Below, piece by piece: positions 42,089 to 48,187 of a stretch of DNA of 48,508 bases. The notes under the pieces were generated by a model, which saw nothing but the letters and a program-made list of their open reading frames with translations, did no database searches and was not told the DNA's origin. Within the stretch, counting starts at the first letter, position 1; every line of letters begins with the position of its first letter. This DNA is from Candidatus Alcyoniella australis. Its GTDB lineage: Bacteria > Lernaellota > Lernaellaia > JAVCCG01 > Alcyoniellaceae. Location of the stretch: positions 1 through 48,508 of the forward strand of contig JAVCCG010000069.1 of NCBI GenBank assembly GCA_030765605.1, read 5' to 3'. The position numbers and the translations under genes are program-made.

Positions 42089-42130
42089 TTAATAATCGCC
42101 ATTCTGCCCCTGATCGATTATATATTTCAT
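42089..42130 (-). CDS. Possible 13-residue leader peptide before the DUF3892 gene
   Basis: ATG at 42130 to TAA at 42089 encodes MKYIIDQGQNGDY. The stop is two bases before the DUF3892 ATG. It lies directly downstream of a promoter-like element. In AT-rich DNA such short frames are common, so this is tentative. Confidence 0.25.
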   Translation of the reverse strand: MKYIIDQGQNGDY

Positions 42131-42133
42131 ATC

Positions 42134-42162
42134 AACCTAGCCCTTTTCTTGGCTCGCATCAA
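42134..42162 (-). promoter_or_regulatory. Candidate promoter for the DUF3892 gene
   Basis: Minus strand: TTGATG (42162-42157), a 17-base spacer and TAGGTT (42139-42134). Transcription would start within the first codon of the 13-codon leader frame. Confidence 0.35.
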
Positions 42163-42340
42163 GTTATATAGCCAAATTAATCATCAACCGTGATTTCGGT
42201 TTAAAGGCTGACTTAAGCTGCCGTATTTACACAATCAGCTTATACCCATCGCAAAATACACAAGCCAGCGGGGCCGCGAATCCACAAACCTGAATTCAAT
42301 TCATAGCCTAGCTGTCGGGTAATGTTTGAGTCGCCCGGCA

Positions 42341-42403
42341 AGGTCGTGGCATTACGACTATGGTCGGCTCGCGTGTTTTACCGCCCGGCTTAAAGCCGGG
42401 GAG
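42341..42403 (+). repeat. Intergenic repeat family, copy C
   Basis: Box AGGTCGTGGCATTACGACTA (42341-42360), middle TGGTCGGCTCGCGTGTTTTA (42361-42380), then hairpin CCCGGCT-TAA-AGCCGGG (42384-42400). The hairpin lies seven bases past the rho stop codon, on the other strand's 3' side, and may also serve as the rho mRNA 3' structure; no U-tract follows. Confidence 0.75.
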
Positions 42404-42407
42404 GGGG

Positions 42408-43688
42408 CTACTTGTTCATCGCGGACATGAGCCCTTCGTTGTCCTCAGTGCCGATGATCCGGTCGAGTAAAAATTCCATCGAGTCGATGGCGTTGAGCGG
42501 CGAGAGCACGCGGCGCAGCAACCAGATACGCGCCAAGCTGTCCTTGTCCAGCAGCAGTTCCTCTTTGCGGGTTCCGGAGCGGTTGATGTCGATCGCCGGG
42601 AAAATTCTGCGGTCAGCGAGCTTGCGCTCGAGGTGGATCTCCATGTTGCCGGTACCCTTGAACTCCTCGTAGATCACCTCGTCCATTCGGCTGCCGGTGT
42701 CGACCAGGGCCGTGGCGATGATCGTCAGGCTGCCGCCCTCCTCGATGTTGCGCGCGGCGCCGAAAAAGCGTTTGGGCTTGTGCAGCGCGTTGGAGTCCAC
42801 GCCTCCGGAGAGGATCTTGCCTGAGTGCGGCACTACGGTGTTGTAGGCGCGGGCCAGACGGGTAATCGAGTCGAGCAGGATGATCACGTCGCGCTTATGC
42901 TCGACCAGACGCTTGGCCTTCTCGATCACCATTTCGGCCACCTGCACGTGGCGCTGGGCCGGTTCGTCAAAGGTTGAGCTGATCACCTCGCCCTTGACCG
43001 AACGCTGCATGTCGGTGACCTCCTCGGGTCGCTCGTCGATCAGCAGCACGATCAGGTAGACCTCTTTGTGGTTCTTGGCCACGGCGTGGGCGATGTCCTG
43101 GAGGATCATCGTTTTGCCGGCCTTGGGCGGTGAGACGATCAGACCGCGCTGCCCTTTGCCCAGGGGGGTGAGCAGATCCATGATGCGGGTGGAGTAGGCC
43201 TCGGCGCTGTGTTCGAGGTTGAGTTTCTCGTCGGGATAGAGCGGAGTGAGGTTGTCGAAGAGAATCTTGTCGCGGATCGCGTCGGCCTCCTCGTAGTTGA
43301 CCGCTTCGACCTTGAGCAGGGCGAAGTAGCGCTCGCCCTCTTTGGGCGGGCGGATCTGGCCCGAGACCGTGTCGCCGGTGCGCAGGTTGAAGCGCCTGAT
43401 TTGGCTCGGCGAGACGTAGATATCGTCGGGGCCGGGCAGGTAGTTGTAATCCGGCGCGCGTAAAAAGCCGAACCCGTCGGGCAGGATCTCGAGGGTTCCC
43501 TCGCCGTAGATCAGTCCGCTCTTCTCGGCCTGGGCCTGCAACAGGGCAAAGATCAGCTCCTGCTTGCGCATGCCCGAGGCGCCTTCGACGTTGAAGTCGC
43601 GGGCGATCTTGGTCAGCTCGGAAATCTTTTTCTCTTTAAGGCTCTTAAGGTTCAGTTCTTCAACTTTCGTTGATTCCGACTCGCTCAT
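42408..43688 (-). CDS. rho: Transcription termination factor Rho
   Basis: 426 residues, normal length. Hexameric RNA-dependent ATPase that ends transcription. N-terminal helix bundle ('[20 protein letters not shown]', '[20 protein letters not shown]'), cold-shock-like RNA-binding domain ('[20 protein letters not shown]'), Walker A 'SPPKAGKT' at 186-193, Walker B '[17 protein letters not shown]', Q-loop/R-loop region '[20 protein letters not shown]', '[20 protein letters not shown]'. AGGAG ribosome-binding site. A leader of about 130 bases precedes it, in keeping with the autoregulation known for rho. It contains two inverted repeats (43726-43752 region). Single-copy essential-type gene; assignment is certain. 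Confidence 0.98.
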   Translation of the reverse strand: MSESESTKVEELNLKSLKEKKISELTKIARDFNVEGASGMRKQELIFALLQAQAEKSGLIYGEGTLEILPDGFGFLRAPDYNYLPGPDDIYVSPSQIRRFNLRTGDTVSGQIRPPKEGERYFALLKVEAVNYEEADAIRDKILFDNLTPLYPDEKLNLEHSAEAYSTRIMDLLTPLGKGQRGLIVSPPKAGKTMILQDIAHAVAKNHKEVYLIVLLIDERPEEVTDMQRSVKGEVISSTFDEPAQRHVQVAEMVIEKAKRLVEHKRDVIILLDSITRLARAYNTVVPHSGKILSGGVDSNALHKPKRFFGAARNIEEGGSLTIIATALVDTGSRMDEVIYEEFKGTGNMEIHLERKLADRRIFPAIDINRSGTRKEELLLDKDSLARIWLLRRVLSPLNAIDSMEFLLDRIIGTEDNEGLMSAMNK

Positions 43689-43998
43689 CGCGATCTCCTA
43701 AAGGGTTTTTCACCGGTTGGTTTTCCAAGATCTTCGCCCGATAAAGCGGGCGGTCTGGTGTTATCCGATGTGATAGAGCATAAAGTTACGGGGATGGCGT
43801 ATCCGTATATGTGGCTTGTGTAGAATACCTTACGCGGCAAGCCGCGTTGCGTCAAGCGCTTTTACAGAGTTTATTTGGTCTCTTTAAGCGCAATGCCTCC
43901 GCGGACCGCTCCGGGCTTGCCATAATGATACGCTCCATGGCATACAATATTCAGTGAGCGTCCGGTCTTAACCGGCTGCAAGCGATTGGATAGGGGAT
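43689..43998. other. Intergenic region between rho and the kinase-like gene
   Basis: 310 bases. The left half is the rho leader with the hairpin CGCCCG-ATAAAG-CGGGCG (about 43735-43752). The right half should hold the kinase-gene promoter: TACAAT at 43943-43948 is a good -10, but TTGCCA at 43917-43922 is 20 bases away. CCGGTCTTAACCGG at 43961-43974 is a perfect palindrome between that -10 and the start codon, a candidate operator or hairpin. Confidence 0.4.
43827..43855 (-). promoter_or_regulatory. Candidate promoter of rho
   Basis: Minus strand: TTGACG (43855-43850), a 17-base spacer and TAAGGT (43832-43827). The -10 matches the one proposed for the SGNH gene. The spacer is itself a hairpin (ACGCGGC-TT-GCCGCGT), a possible operator or chance. 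Confidence 0.4.
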
Positions 43999-45402
43999 TT
44001 GCCCAAACTAAAGCTGTTACAGCAACTGGAAAGCCCTGAGCTGCGGCGTCGGCTGATATGGTCGGCGGGCCTGCGCTACGGCACTCTAATCACCCTGTGG
44101 CTGGTGATCGTGCTGCCTGCGGACGGCTGGCGGCTGGCGGACTATCCGCTTTTCCACATCGCCTTGGCGGGCGCGGTGGCGATCAACACCGCCTACCTGA
44201 TGTGCTACTGGCAGTGGCGCTTCGTGACCCAGGCCAACTACATCGCCACGGTCTTCGACGTGCTGGGAATCAGCGCGCTGGTGCTGCTCACCGGGTTGAC
44301 CCAAAGCCCGTTCGTGCTGCTTTACTTCGTGCAGATCATGGCCTCGATCCTGCTGATCAACGTGATGCAGGCGCTGCTGGCGAGCATCTACGGCCTGGTG
44401 ATGTTCACGATCCTCGCCGGCGGAACGGCTCTGGGGCTGATCGCCCGTATCAACCCGGTCCTGACCGGCACGGCCCTACTCGAGAATTCGATCTACATGC
44501 CCTCGCTGTTGGTGGTGCTGTGCCTGTTCATCGGCTACGCGTTCATGATCAACCTGGTGCTCAGCGTGGGGGTGCGCGAACGCAGCGCCAAGATCGAGCA
44601 ATCCCTGACGCGGCTCAACTCCTCGCGCGAGGAGTTGATGTCAAGCTTTTATCGCCTGGAGGCGATGGGCGACCGGCTGTCCAAGGAGCGCCGCGGGCGC
44701 GAGCTGGCCGAGGAGGTGCTGTGGCGCATGGAGCGGCTGACCACCCAGGGGCGGCTGGCCGGCGCGATCCTGCCCCAACTGCGGCAGTACCTGACCACGA
44801 TCGTCACCCAGGCCGAGCTGATCGCCTCGGGCCGCACCAACCCCGAACGCGCCACCGAGACCTCGCTACGCATCAGCGAGGTCGCCCATCGGCTGGACGG
44901 CCTGCTCGAGCTGATGGCCCCGGGCGACAGCCAGGGGATGCGCGACCTGTTCAGCCCGGTCGAGCTCAACCAGACCGTGGAGACCTGCGTGGAGCAGGTC
45001 GGCCCCGAGGCCCGCACGCACCAGGCGGTGGTCGAGACCTCCCTGGATGCGAACATCCCGCCGATCCACGGCGTACGGATGCAGATCGAGCAGATCGTGC
45101 TCAGCCTGTTGGGCCATTGCATGGACGCGCTGCCCGCCGAGGCCGGTCACATTAAAATTGAGACCGTGCTGGGCGAGGATTCCTCGATCTCGCTGATCGT
45201 CAGCGACAACGGCCGGGGAATTCCCGAGGAACAGATGTCGCGGATCTTCGAGCCGTTCTTCTCGCCCCAGGATTCACAGGGCTCGAACAACCTCGGCCTG
45301 CACCTGGCGCGGATCCTGATCCAGCGCCACGGCGGCGATATCAAAGTCAAATCGAGCCCCGGCCGGGGCACGAGCTTCAGGATCACCCTTCCCTCAAATT
45401 AA
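43999..45402 (+). CDS. Membrane histidine-kinase-like protein lacking the phospho-acceptor His
   Basis: 467 residues, TTG start with AGGGG upstream. Six membrane segments (about 22-190), a coiled coil (about 195-245), a HisKA-like helix pair and a HATPase domain. Where normal kinases have 'A-H-E-x-x-N-P', this reads 'GRLAGAILPQLRQYLTTI': aligning on 'G-x-L-A' puts Pro259 at the His position. The N-box is also altered ('VLSLLGHCMDAL', His373 for Asn), while the G1 box 'DNGRGIP' (403-409) is kept and G2 is degenerate ('SNNLGLHLA'). So ATP binding may persist without autophosphorylation. No response regulator is adjacent. Probably a signalling pseudokinase or an allosteric partner of another kinase. 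Overlaps the convergent sulfatase-fold gene by four bases (TTAA). Confidence 0.85.
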   Translation: MPKLKLLQQLESPELRRRLIWSAGLRYGTLITLWLVIVLPADGWRLADYPLFHIALAGAVAINTAYLMCYWQWRFVTQANYIATVFDVLGISALVLLTGLTQSPFVLLYFVQIMASILLINVMQALLASIYGLVMFTILAGGTALGLIARINPVLTGTALLENSIYMPSLLVVLCLFIGYAFMINLVLSVGVRERSAKIEQSLTRLNSSREELMSSFYRLEAMGDRLSKERRGRELAEEVLWRMERLTTQGRLAGAILPQLRQYLTTIVTQAELIASGRTNPERATETSLRISEVAHRLDGLLELMAPGDSQGMRDLFSPVELNQTVETCVEQVGPEARTHQAVVETSLDANIPPIHGVRMQIEQIVLSLLGHCMDALPAEAGHIKIETVLGEDSSISLIVSDNGRGIPEEQMSRIFEPFFSPQDSQGSNNLGLHLARILIQRHGGDIKVKSSPGRGTSFRITLPSN

Positions 45403-47147
45403 TCCGCACTATCCGGGCCGAGCCTGGTTAGCAGATCGCTGAGCGCCTTCACCTGCTCCAGCAGCGGATCGCCCTCCTCGGGAATCCGCGCCAACGGTTC
45501 AGCCTCGCCCGGATCGAGCAATAGCTCGTAGGCCGACGGCGCGCCGTGGTCCGCGGGCAGGATCAGCTTGAGCTGACCATCGGTGCCCGCGGTCAGTCCC
45601 TTGCGCGTAAGCATCAGCGCCGGCTCGCCCATGGCCTCCTCCTCGCCGTCGAACGCGGCCGAGAGGTCCACGCCATCGGTGGCCGCGGGCAGGAACGCGC
45701 CGGGCAGAGCCAGCATGTACAGCGTCGGCACGATGTCCGCGGTACGCGCCAGGGCGTTGATCCGCGTTCCGCCGAGACGCGAGCGCGGCAGCCGGATCAG
45801 CAGCGGCACGCGCACCTGCTCCTCGTACAGCCGCTCGGAGTGCCACTTGTAGCCGTGGTCGCCCAAACCCTCTCCGTGGTCGCCGACCACGGCCAGCGCC
45901 AGCTCGTCGAGCAGCCCGCGTTGCGCAAGCCCGTCGATCAGCCGTCCCAGCTGTTGATCGACGTAGCGTACCTCCGAAGCGTAGAGCTGCTTAATCAGCT
46001 CTGCCTCGCCGGGCTGCTGTTCGTCTTCGAACCAACGGCGGTTGACCGCCTCGACCAGCTCCGGGTCGAAATTGCCCTCGTGATCGAGATAGGGGTGGTG
46101 TGCGTCGTAGAGGTGAACCCAGAGCAGAAACGGCTGTGGAGCGCGATCCAGCCAGGCCAAGGCCGCGTCCACGGTCAGCGCGCCGTCGCGCTCGAGTACG
46201 TAATCGCCCAGCCGGGAGCGCATCTCGTCGAGCAGGCTGGGCAACGAGAGGAACGAGCGCAGTCGGCCGGCAAAGGCATCGTCGTAGACCGCGAAGCCCC
46301 GTCCGAGTCCGAAGGCGCGGTCAAGGGGGTAGCCCGAGACAAAGGCCCCGCAGCGATACCCGGCCAAGCCCAGCATCTGGGCCAGGGTCGTAACATGGCT
46401 GCCGATCGGGTGGCCGTTGCCGCGCCAGGCGCCGTGATTAAGCGGCTCGAGGCCGCTGATGATCGTGGCGTGGGAGGGCGTGGTCTCGGGCTGGGTGCAG
46501 TAGGCCAGATCGAAACAGATCGACGATTGCGCCAGCCGATCCAGGTTCGGGGTCAGGCCGTGCTCCGATCCGTAAAGCCCCAGGTAGTCGACGCGCAGAG
46601 TATCAAGGGTCACCAGCACCAGCGAGACGCCGTAATCGGTCCGGCGATTCTGGGCCCCTTGCTCCGCGATCAGCCGGTACGAAACGCCGAGCAGCAGCAA
46701 CACAATCCCGATTGCGGCCATAACCGAACGCCGCGCCGATTGCCGCGCGAACAGCAGCGCAACCAGCAACGTCAGCGCAGCGATCAACAGCAGCGGCAAA
46801 CCCAGGCTCAACGCCGCGGTCCAGGATTCCCCGCCGCCGAAAAGCTGAAACGCGCGTAAAGCCACGACCACGGCCAAAGCACAGCCGGAGGGCGCAATGA
46901 TCGTCAACGCGCGCCAGAAACGTCCGCCGCCCAATGCGTTGCCCACGATCCACATCAGCGGCGCGAGCAGCACGGCCAGCGCCGTCCACTGCAAAGCTCC
47001 GGCCGCCAACAGCGGCAGAACCACCGTCGGTCCGTAAAGCAGGTCCGGCCGCAACGCAGCCGAACCCAACAGCTCCGCCGGTCCTCCGACGGCCGCGGCC
47101 AGGACCAAGCTCCACAGCAGGCCGCCGATCCCTTGACCATGACGCAT
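45399..47147 (-). CDS. Membrane sulfatase-fold hydrolase/transferase with Thr at the nucleophile position
   Basis: 582 residues from ATG 47147; a 42-codon upstream extension is polar and overlaps the cytochrome c start. Four or five membrane segments (about 10-160) precede an extracytoplasmic alkaline-phosphatase-superfamily domain: 'VLVTLDTLRVDYLGLYG' (Asp182), nucleophile region 'QPETTPSHATIISGL' (Thr222 where arylsulfatases have formylglycine Cys/Ser), and 'VVGDHGEGLGDHG' metal ligands. Thr nucleophiles are typical of LtaS/EptA-type phosphotransferases and of many uncharacterised 'sulfatases', so phospho-group transfer is as likely as sulfate ester hydrolysis. No sulfatase-maturase gene is near. 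A TATATT -10-like box (47162-47157) lies nine bases upstream. Confidence 0.83.
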   Translation of the reverse strand: MRHGQGIGGLLWSLVLAAAVGGPAELLGSAALRPDLLYGPTVVLPLLAAGALQWTALAVLLAPLMWIVGNALGGGRFWRALTIIAPSGCALAVVVALRAFQLFGGGESWTAALSLGLPLLLIAALTLLVALLFARQSARRSVMAAIGIVLLLLGVSYRLIAEQGAQNRRTDYGVSLVLVTLDTLRVDYLGLYGSEHGLTPNLDRLAQSSICFDLAYCTQPETTPSHATIISGLEPLNHGAWRGNGHPIGSHVTTLAQMLGLAGYRCGAFVSGYPLDRAFGLGRGFAVYDDAFAGRLRSFLSLPSLLDEMRSRLGDYVLERDGALTVDAALAWLDRAPQPFLLWVHLYDAHHPYLDHEGNFDPELVEAVNRRWFEDEQQPGEAELIKQLYASEVRYVDQQLGRLIDGLAQRGLLDELALAVVGDHGEGLGDHGYKWHSERLYEEQVRVPLLIRLPRSRLGGTRINALARTADIVPTLYMLALPGAFLPAATDGVDLSAAFDGEEEAMGEPALMLTRKGLTAGTDGQLKLILPADHGAPSAYELLLDPGEAEPLARIPEEGDPLLEQVKALSDLLTRLGPDSAD

Positions 47148-47156
47148 GGCGTCAAG

Positions 47157-47162
47157 AATATA
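47157..47162 (-). promoter_or_regulatory. -10 box of the sulfatase-fold gene
   Basis: TATATT on the minus strand, nine bases before ATG 47147. No -35 box with standard spacing. It supports the shorter start for the gene. Confidence 0.3.
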
Positions 47163-47197
47163 CCACGCACCGCGCAATGCAAGGTTAGCCCGAATAA

Positions 47198-47226
47198 TTG
47201 CTTTATTCAGCGCGGCGCGATATGCA
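47198..47226 (+). promoter_or_regulatory. Promoter of the cytochrome c gene
   Basis: TTGCTT (47198-47203), a 17-base spacer and TATGCA (47221-47226). The leader is about 30 bases with a GAGG ribosome-binding site, unlike the leaderless pattern seen elsewhere. Confidence 0.4.
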
Positions 47227-47260
47227 GGAATAGTCAATCCAAAGCTGTGAGGTAAATGCG

Positions 47261-47614
47261 ATGAGCCGTGCATTGACTCCTTGTGTGGTCGTGCTGTCGA
47301 TTTGCTGCCTGCTGGCCGCGGCGACCTTTATCTCCGATTCGGCCCGCGCCGCGGACTGCCCGACGACCTACGAGAACTTCGGCAAAGCTTTCATGGAGCA
47401 GTACTGCACCCGCTGCCACGCCAGCGATAAGAGCGGCTTCGGCCGCAAGGGCGCACCCGCGGGCTACGACTTCGACCTGGTCGAGAAGATCGCCGAAGAC
47501 AAGGGTGATATCCTCGAGTGGGTGATCGATAAAAAGTCGATGCCGCCGCGCGGCGACAAGCCCGGCGCGGACCAGCGCAATAAGCTCAAAGCCTGGCTGG
47601 ACTGCGAATACTGA
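47261..47614 (+). CDS. Periplasmic monohaem cytochrome c
   Basis: 117 residues. Signal peptide at 1-31 ending ARA. One haem site, Cys49-Thr-Arg-Cys52-His53 ('YCTRCHASDKSG'), and a likely axial Met94 in 'DKKSMPPRGDKPGA', the class I layout. Two further cysteines, Cys33 and Cys115, flank the domain and could form a disulfide. The length after cleavage, about 86 residues, is typical of small soluble electron carriers or of c-type domains that accept electrons from dehydrogenases. No redox partner gene is adjacent, so the donor is unknown. Confidence 0.88.
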   Translation: MSRALTPCVVVLSICCLLAAATFISDSARAADCPTTYENFGKAFMEQYCTRCHASDKSGFGRKGAPAGYDFDLVEKIAEDKGDILEWVIDKKSMPPRGDKPGADQRNKLKAWLDCEY

Positions 47615-47670
47615 GGTAAAGATCGCCCGGCTTAGTGCTGATGCCCCGGCGAGCAGGTGGGGTGTGGGGA

Positions 47671-47701
47671 GGCGGCGCGATGGCGCAGCCGTCGCGCCGC
47701 C
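47671..47701. terminator. Very stable GC hairpin downstream of the cytochrome c gene
   Basis: GGCGGCGCGA (47671-47680), then T-GGC-GCA-GCC-G, then TCGCGCCGCC (47692-47701). A 10-bp perfect stem continues after one T-G mismatch into a 3-bp inner stem. It lies 57 bases after the stop and is followed by GTCTCTCCTCCCC rather than a T-tract. Confidence 0.5.
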
Positions 47702-47714
47702 GTCTCTCCTCCCC

Positions 47715-48008
47715 GCGCTCGGCAAAAATCAGTTTGAGATTTTTCCTACTAAGCTCAAAGGCGATGCAATTGTGTGCGCGGGGGATTGATCAGCGGGTTC
47801 TCATCCGAAAATAGGGCTGACCAGCGTTATTGGCAAAGCGGGACACTGGGTGCGTCCGCCAGCAGATGAAAAGAAGTCTTAACCTGTCTCGATTAACTGG
47901 GCGCCTTTGAGAACCCTCTGAGCAAGCCTCCGTGCGAACCAGAGAACTATCTCAGCGTATTTCGGACCGGCAATCCGAAAAAATCTCAAACTGATTTCTG
48001 CCGAGCGC
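47715..48008. mobile_element. 294-bp element bounded by 31/32-bp inverted repeats (MITE-like or structured RNA)
   Basis: Left end 47715-47745 starts GCGCTCGGCAAAAATCAGTT and continues TGAGATTTTTC. The right end 47977-48008 is its reverse complement with one substitution and one extra T. The interior has no open frame of note. Nested inverted pairs occur: CTCAAAGGCG (47754-47763) with 47902-47911, and GGGTTCTCA (47795-47803) with 47908-47916. These compete for the same partner. No target-site duplication is visible at the borders. Identity as transposon remnant is inference. Confidence 0.6.
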
Positions 48009-48014
48009 CTACCC

Positions 48015-48036
48015 AATAATGTTATTCAACATTATT
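48015..48036. repeat. AT-rich palindrome (copy 2)
   Basis: AATAATGTT (48015-48023), loop ATTC and AACATTATT (48028-48036). Preceded by AGCGCCTA and followed by ATTACCCTCC, flanks that also surround the palindrome at 6772-6794 although the stem bases differ in matched pairs. Confidence 0.6.
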
Positions 48037-48061
48037 ACCCTCCTCCCATTTTCCGATGCGG

Positions 48062-48122
48062 AGAAGGTCGTGGCGCTAGGACTAGCGAACTGCGCGAGTT
48101 TTGCCCCCGGCTCAAAGCCGGG
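48062..48122 (+). repeat. Intergenic repeat family, copy D
   Basis: AAGGTCGTGGCGCTAGGACT, then AGCGAACTGCGCGAGTTTTG, then C and the hairpin CCCCGGCT-CAA-AGCCGGG ending at 48122. Tandem with copy E, only six bases apart, as A and B are in tandem. Confidence 0.78.
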
Positions 48123-48128
48123 CGCGGA

Positions 48129-48187
48129 AAAGGTCGTGGCATTAGGACTAGCGAACTACGCGGGCCATGTGGCGGCTCAAAGCCGCC
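48129..48187 (+). repeat. Intergenic repeat family, copy E
   Basis: AAAGGTCGTGGCATTAGGAC, then TAGCGAACTACGCGGGCCAT, then GT and the hairpin GGCGGCT-CAA-AGCCGCC (48171-48187). The hairpin contains the stop codon and last codons of the convergent MFS gene. Confidence 0.78.

Larger units (their letters stand above)
42087..42407. other. AT-rich intergenic region between DUF3892 gene and rho
   Basis: 321 bases that are noticeably AT-richer than the rest of the window (for example TTATATATTTCATATC near 42119). Apart from the DUF3892 leader and promoter on the left and repeat copy C on the right, I recognise nothing in 42163-42340. No extended open frame is visible. It may be the remains of foreign DNA. 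Confidence 0.5.

Noticed and set aside
42384-42401. Intrinsic terminator of rho
   Set aside because: The hairpin is well placed but no run of T follows on the minus strand; it is better explained as part of repeat copy C.
45546-46859. A 437-codon plus-strand open frame antisense to the sulfatase-fold gene
   Set aside because: Low-complexity Arg/Gln/Gly sequence, no signal or motif; it is a mirror of the real gene's codon bias.
47715-48008. Group II intron or other catalytic RNA
   Set aside because: A GTGCG-like start and some hairpins tempted, but no domain V consensus or intron ORF was found. Kept only as an inverted-repeat element.
24932-48187. CRISPR array
   Set aside because: The five repeats are intergenic, scattered, about 60 bases long and lack regular spacers or cas genes.
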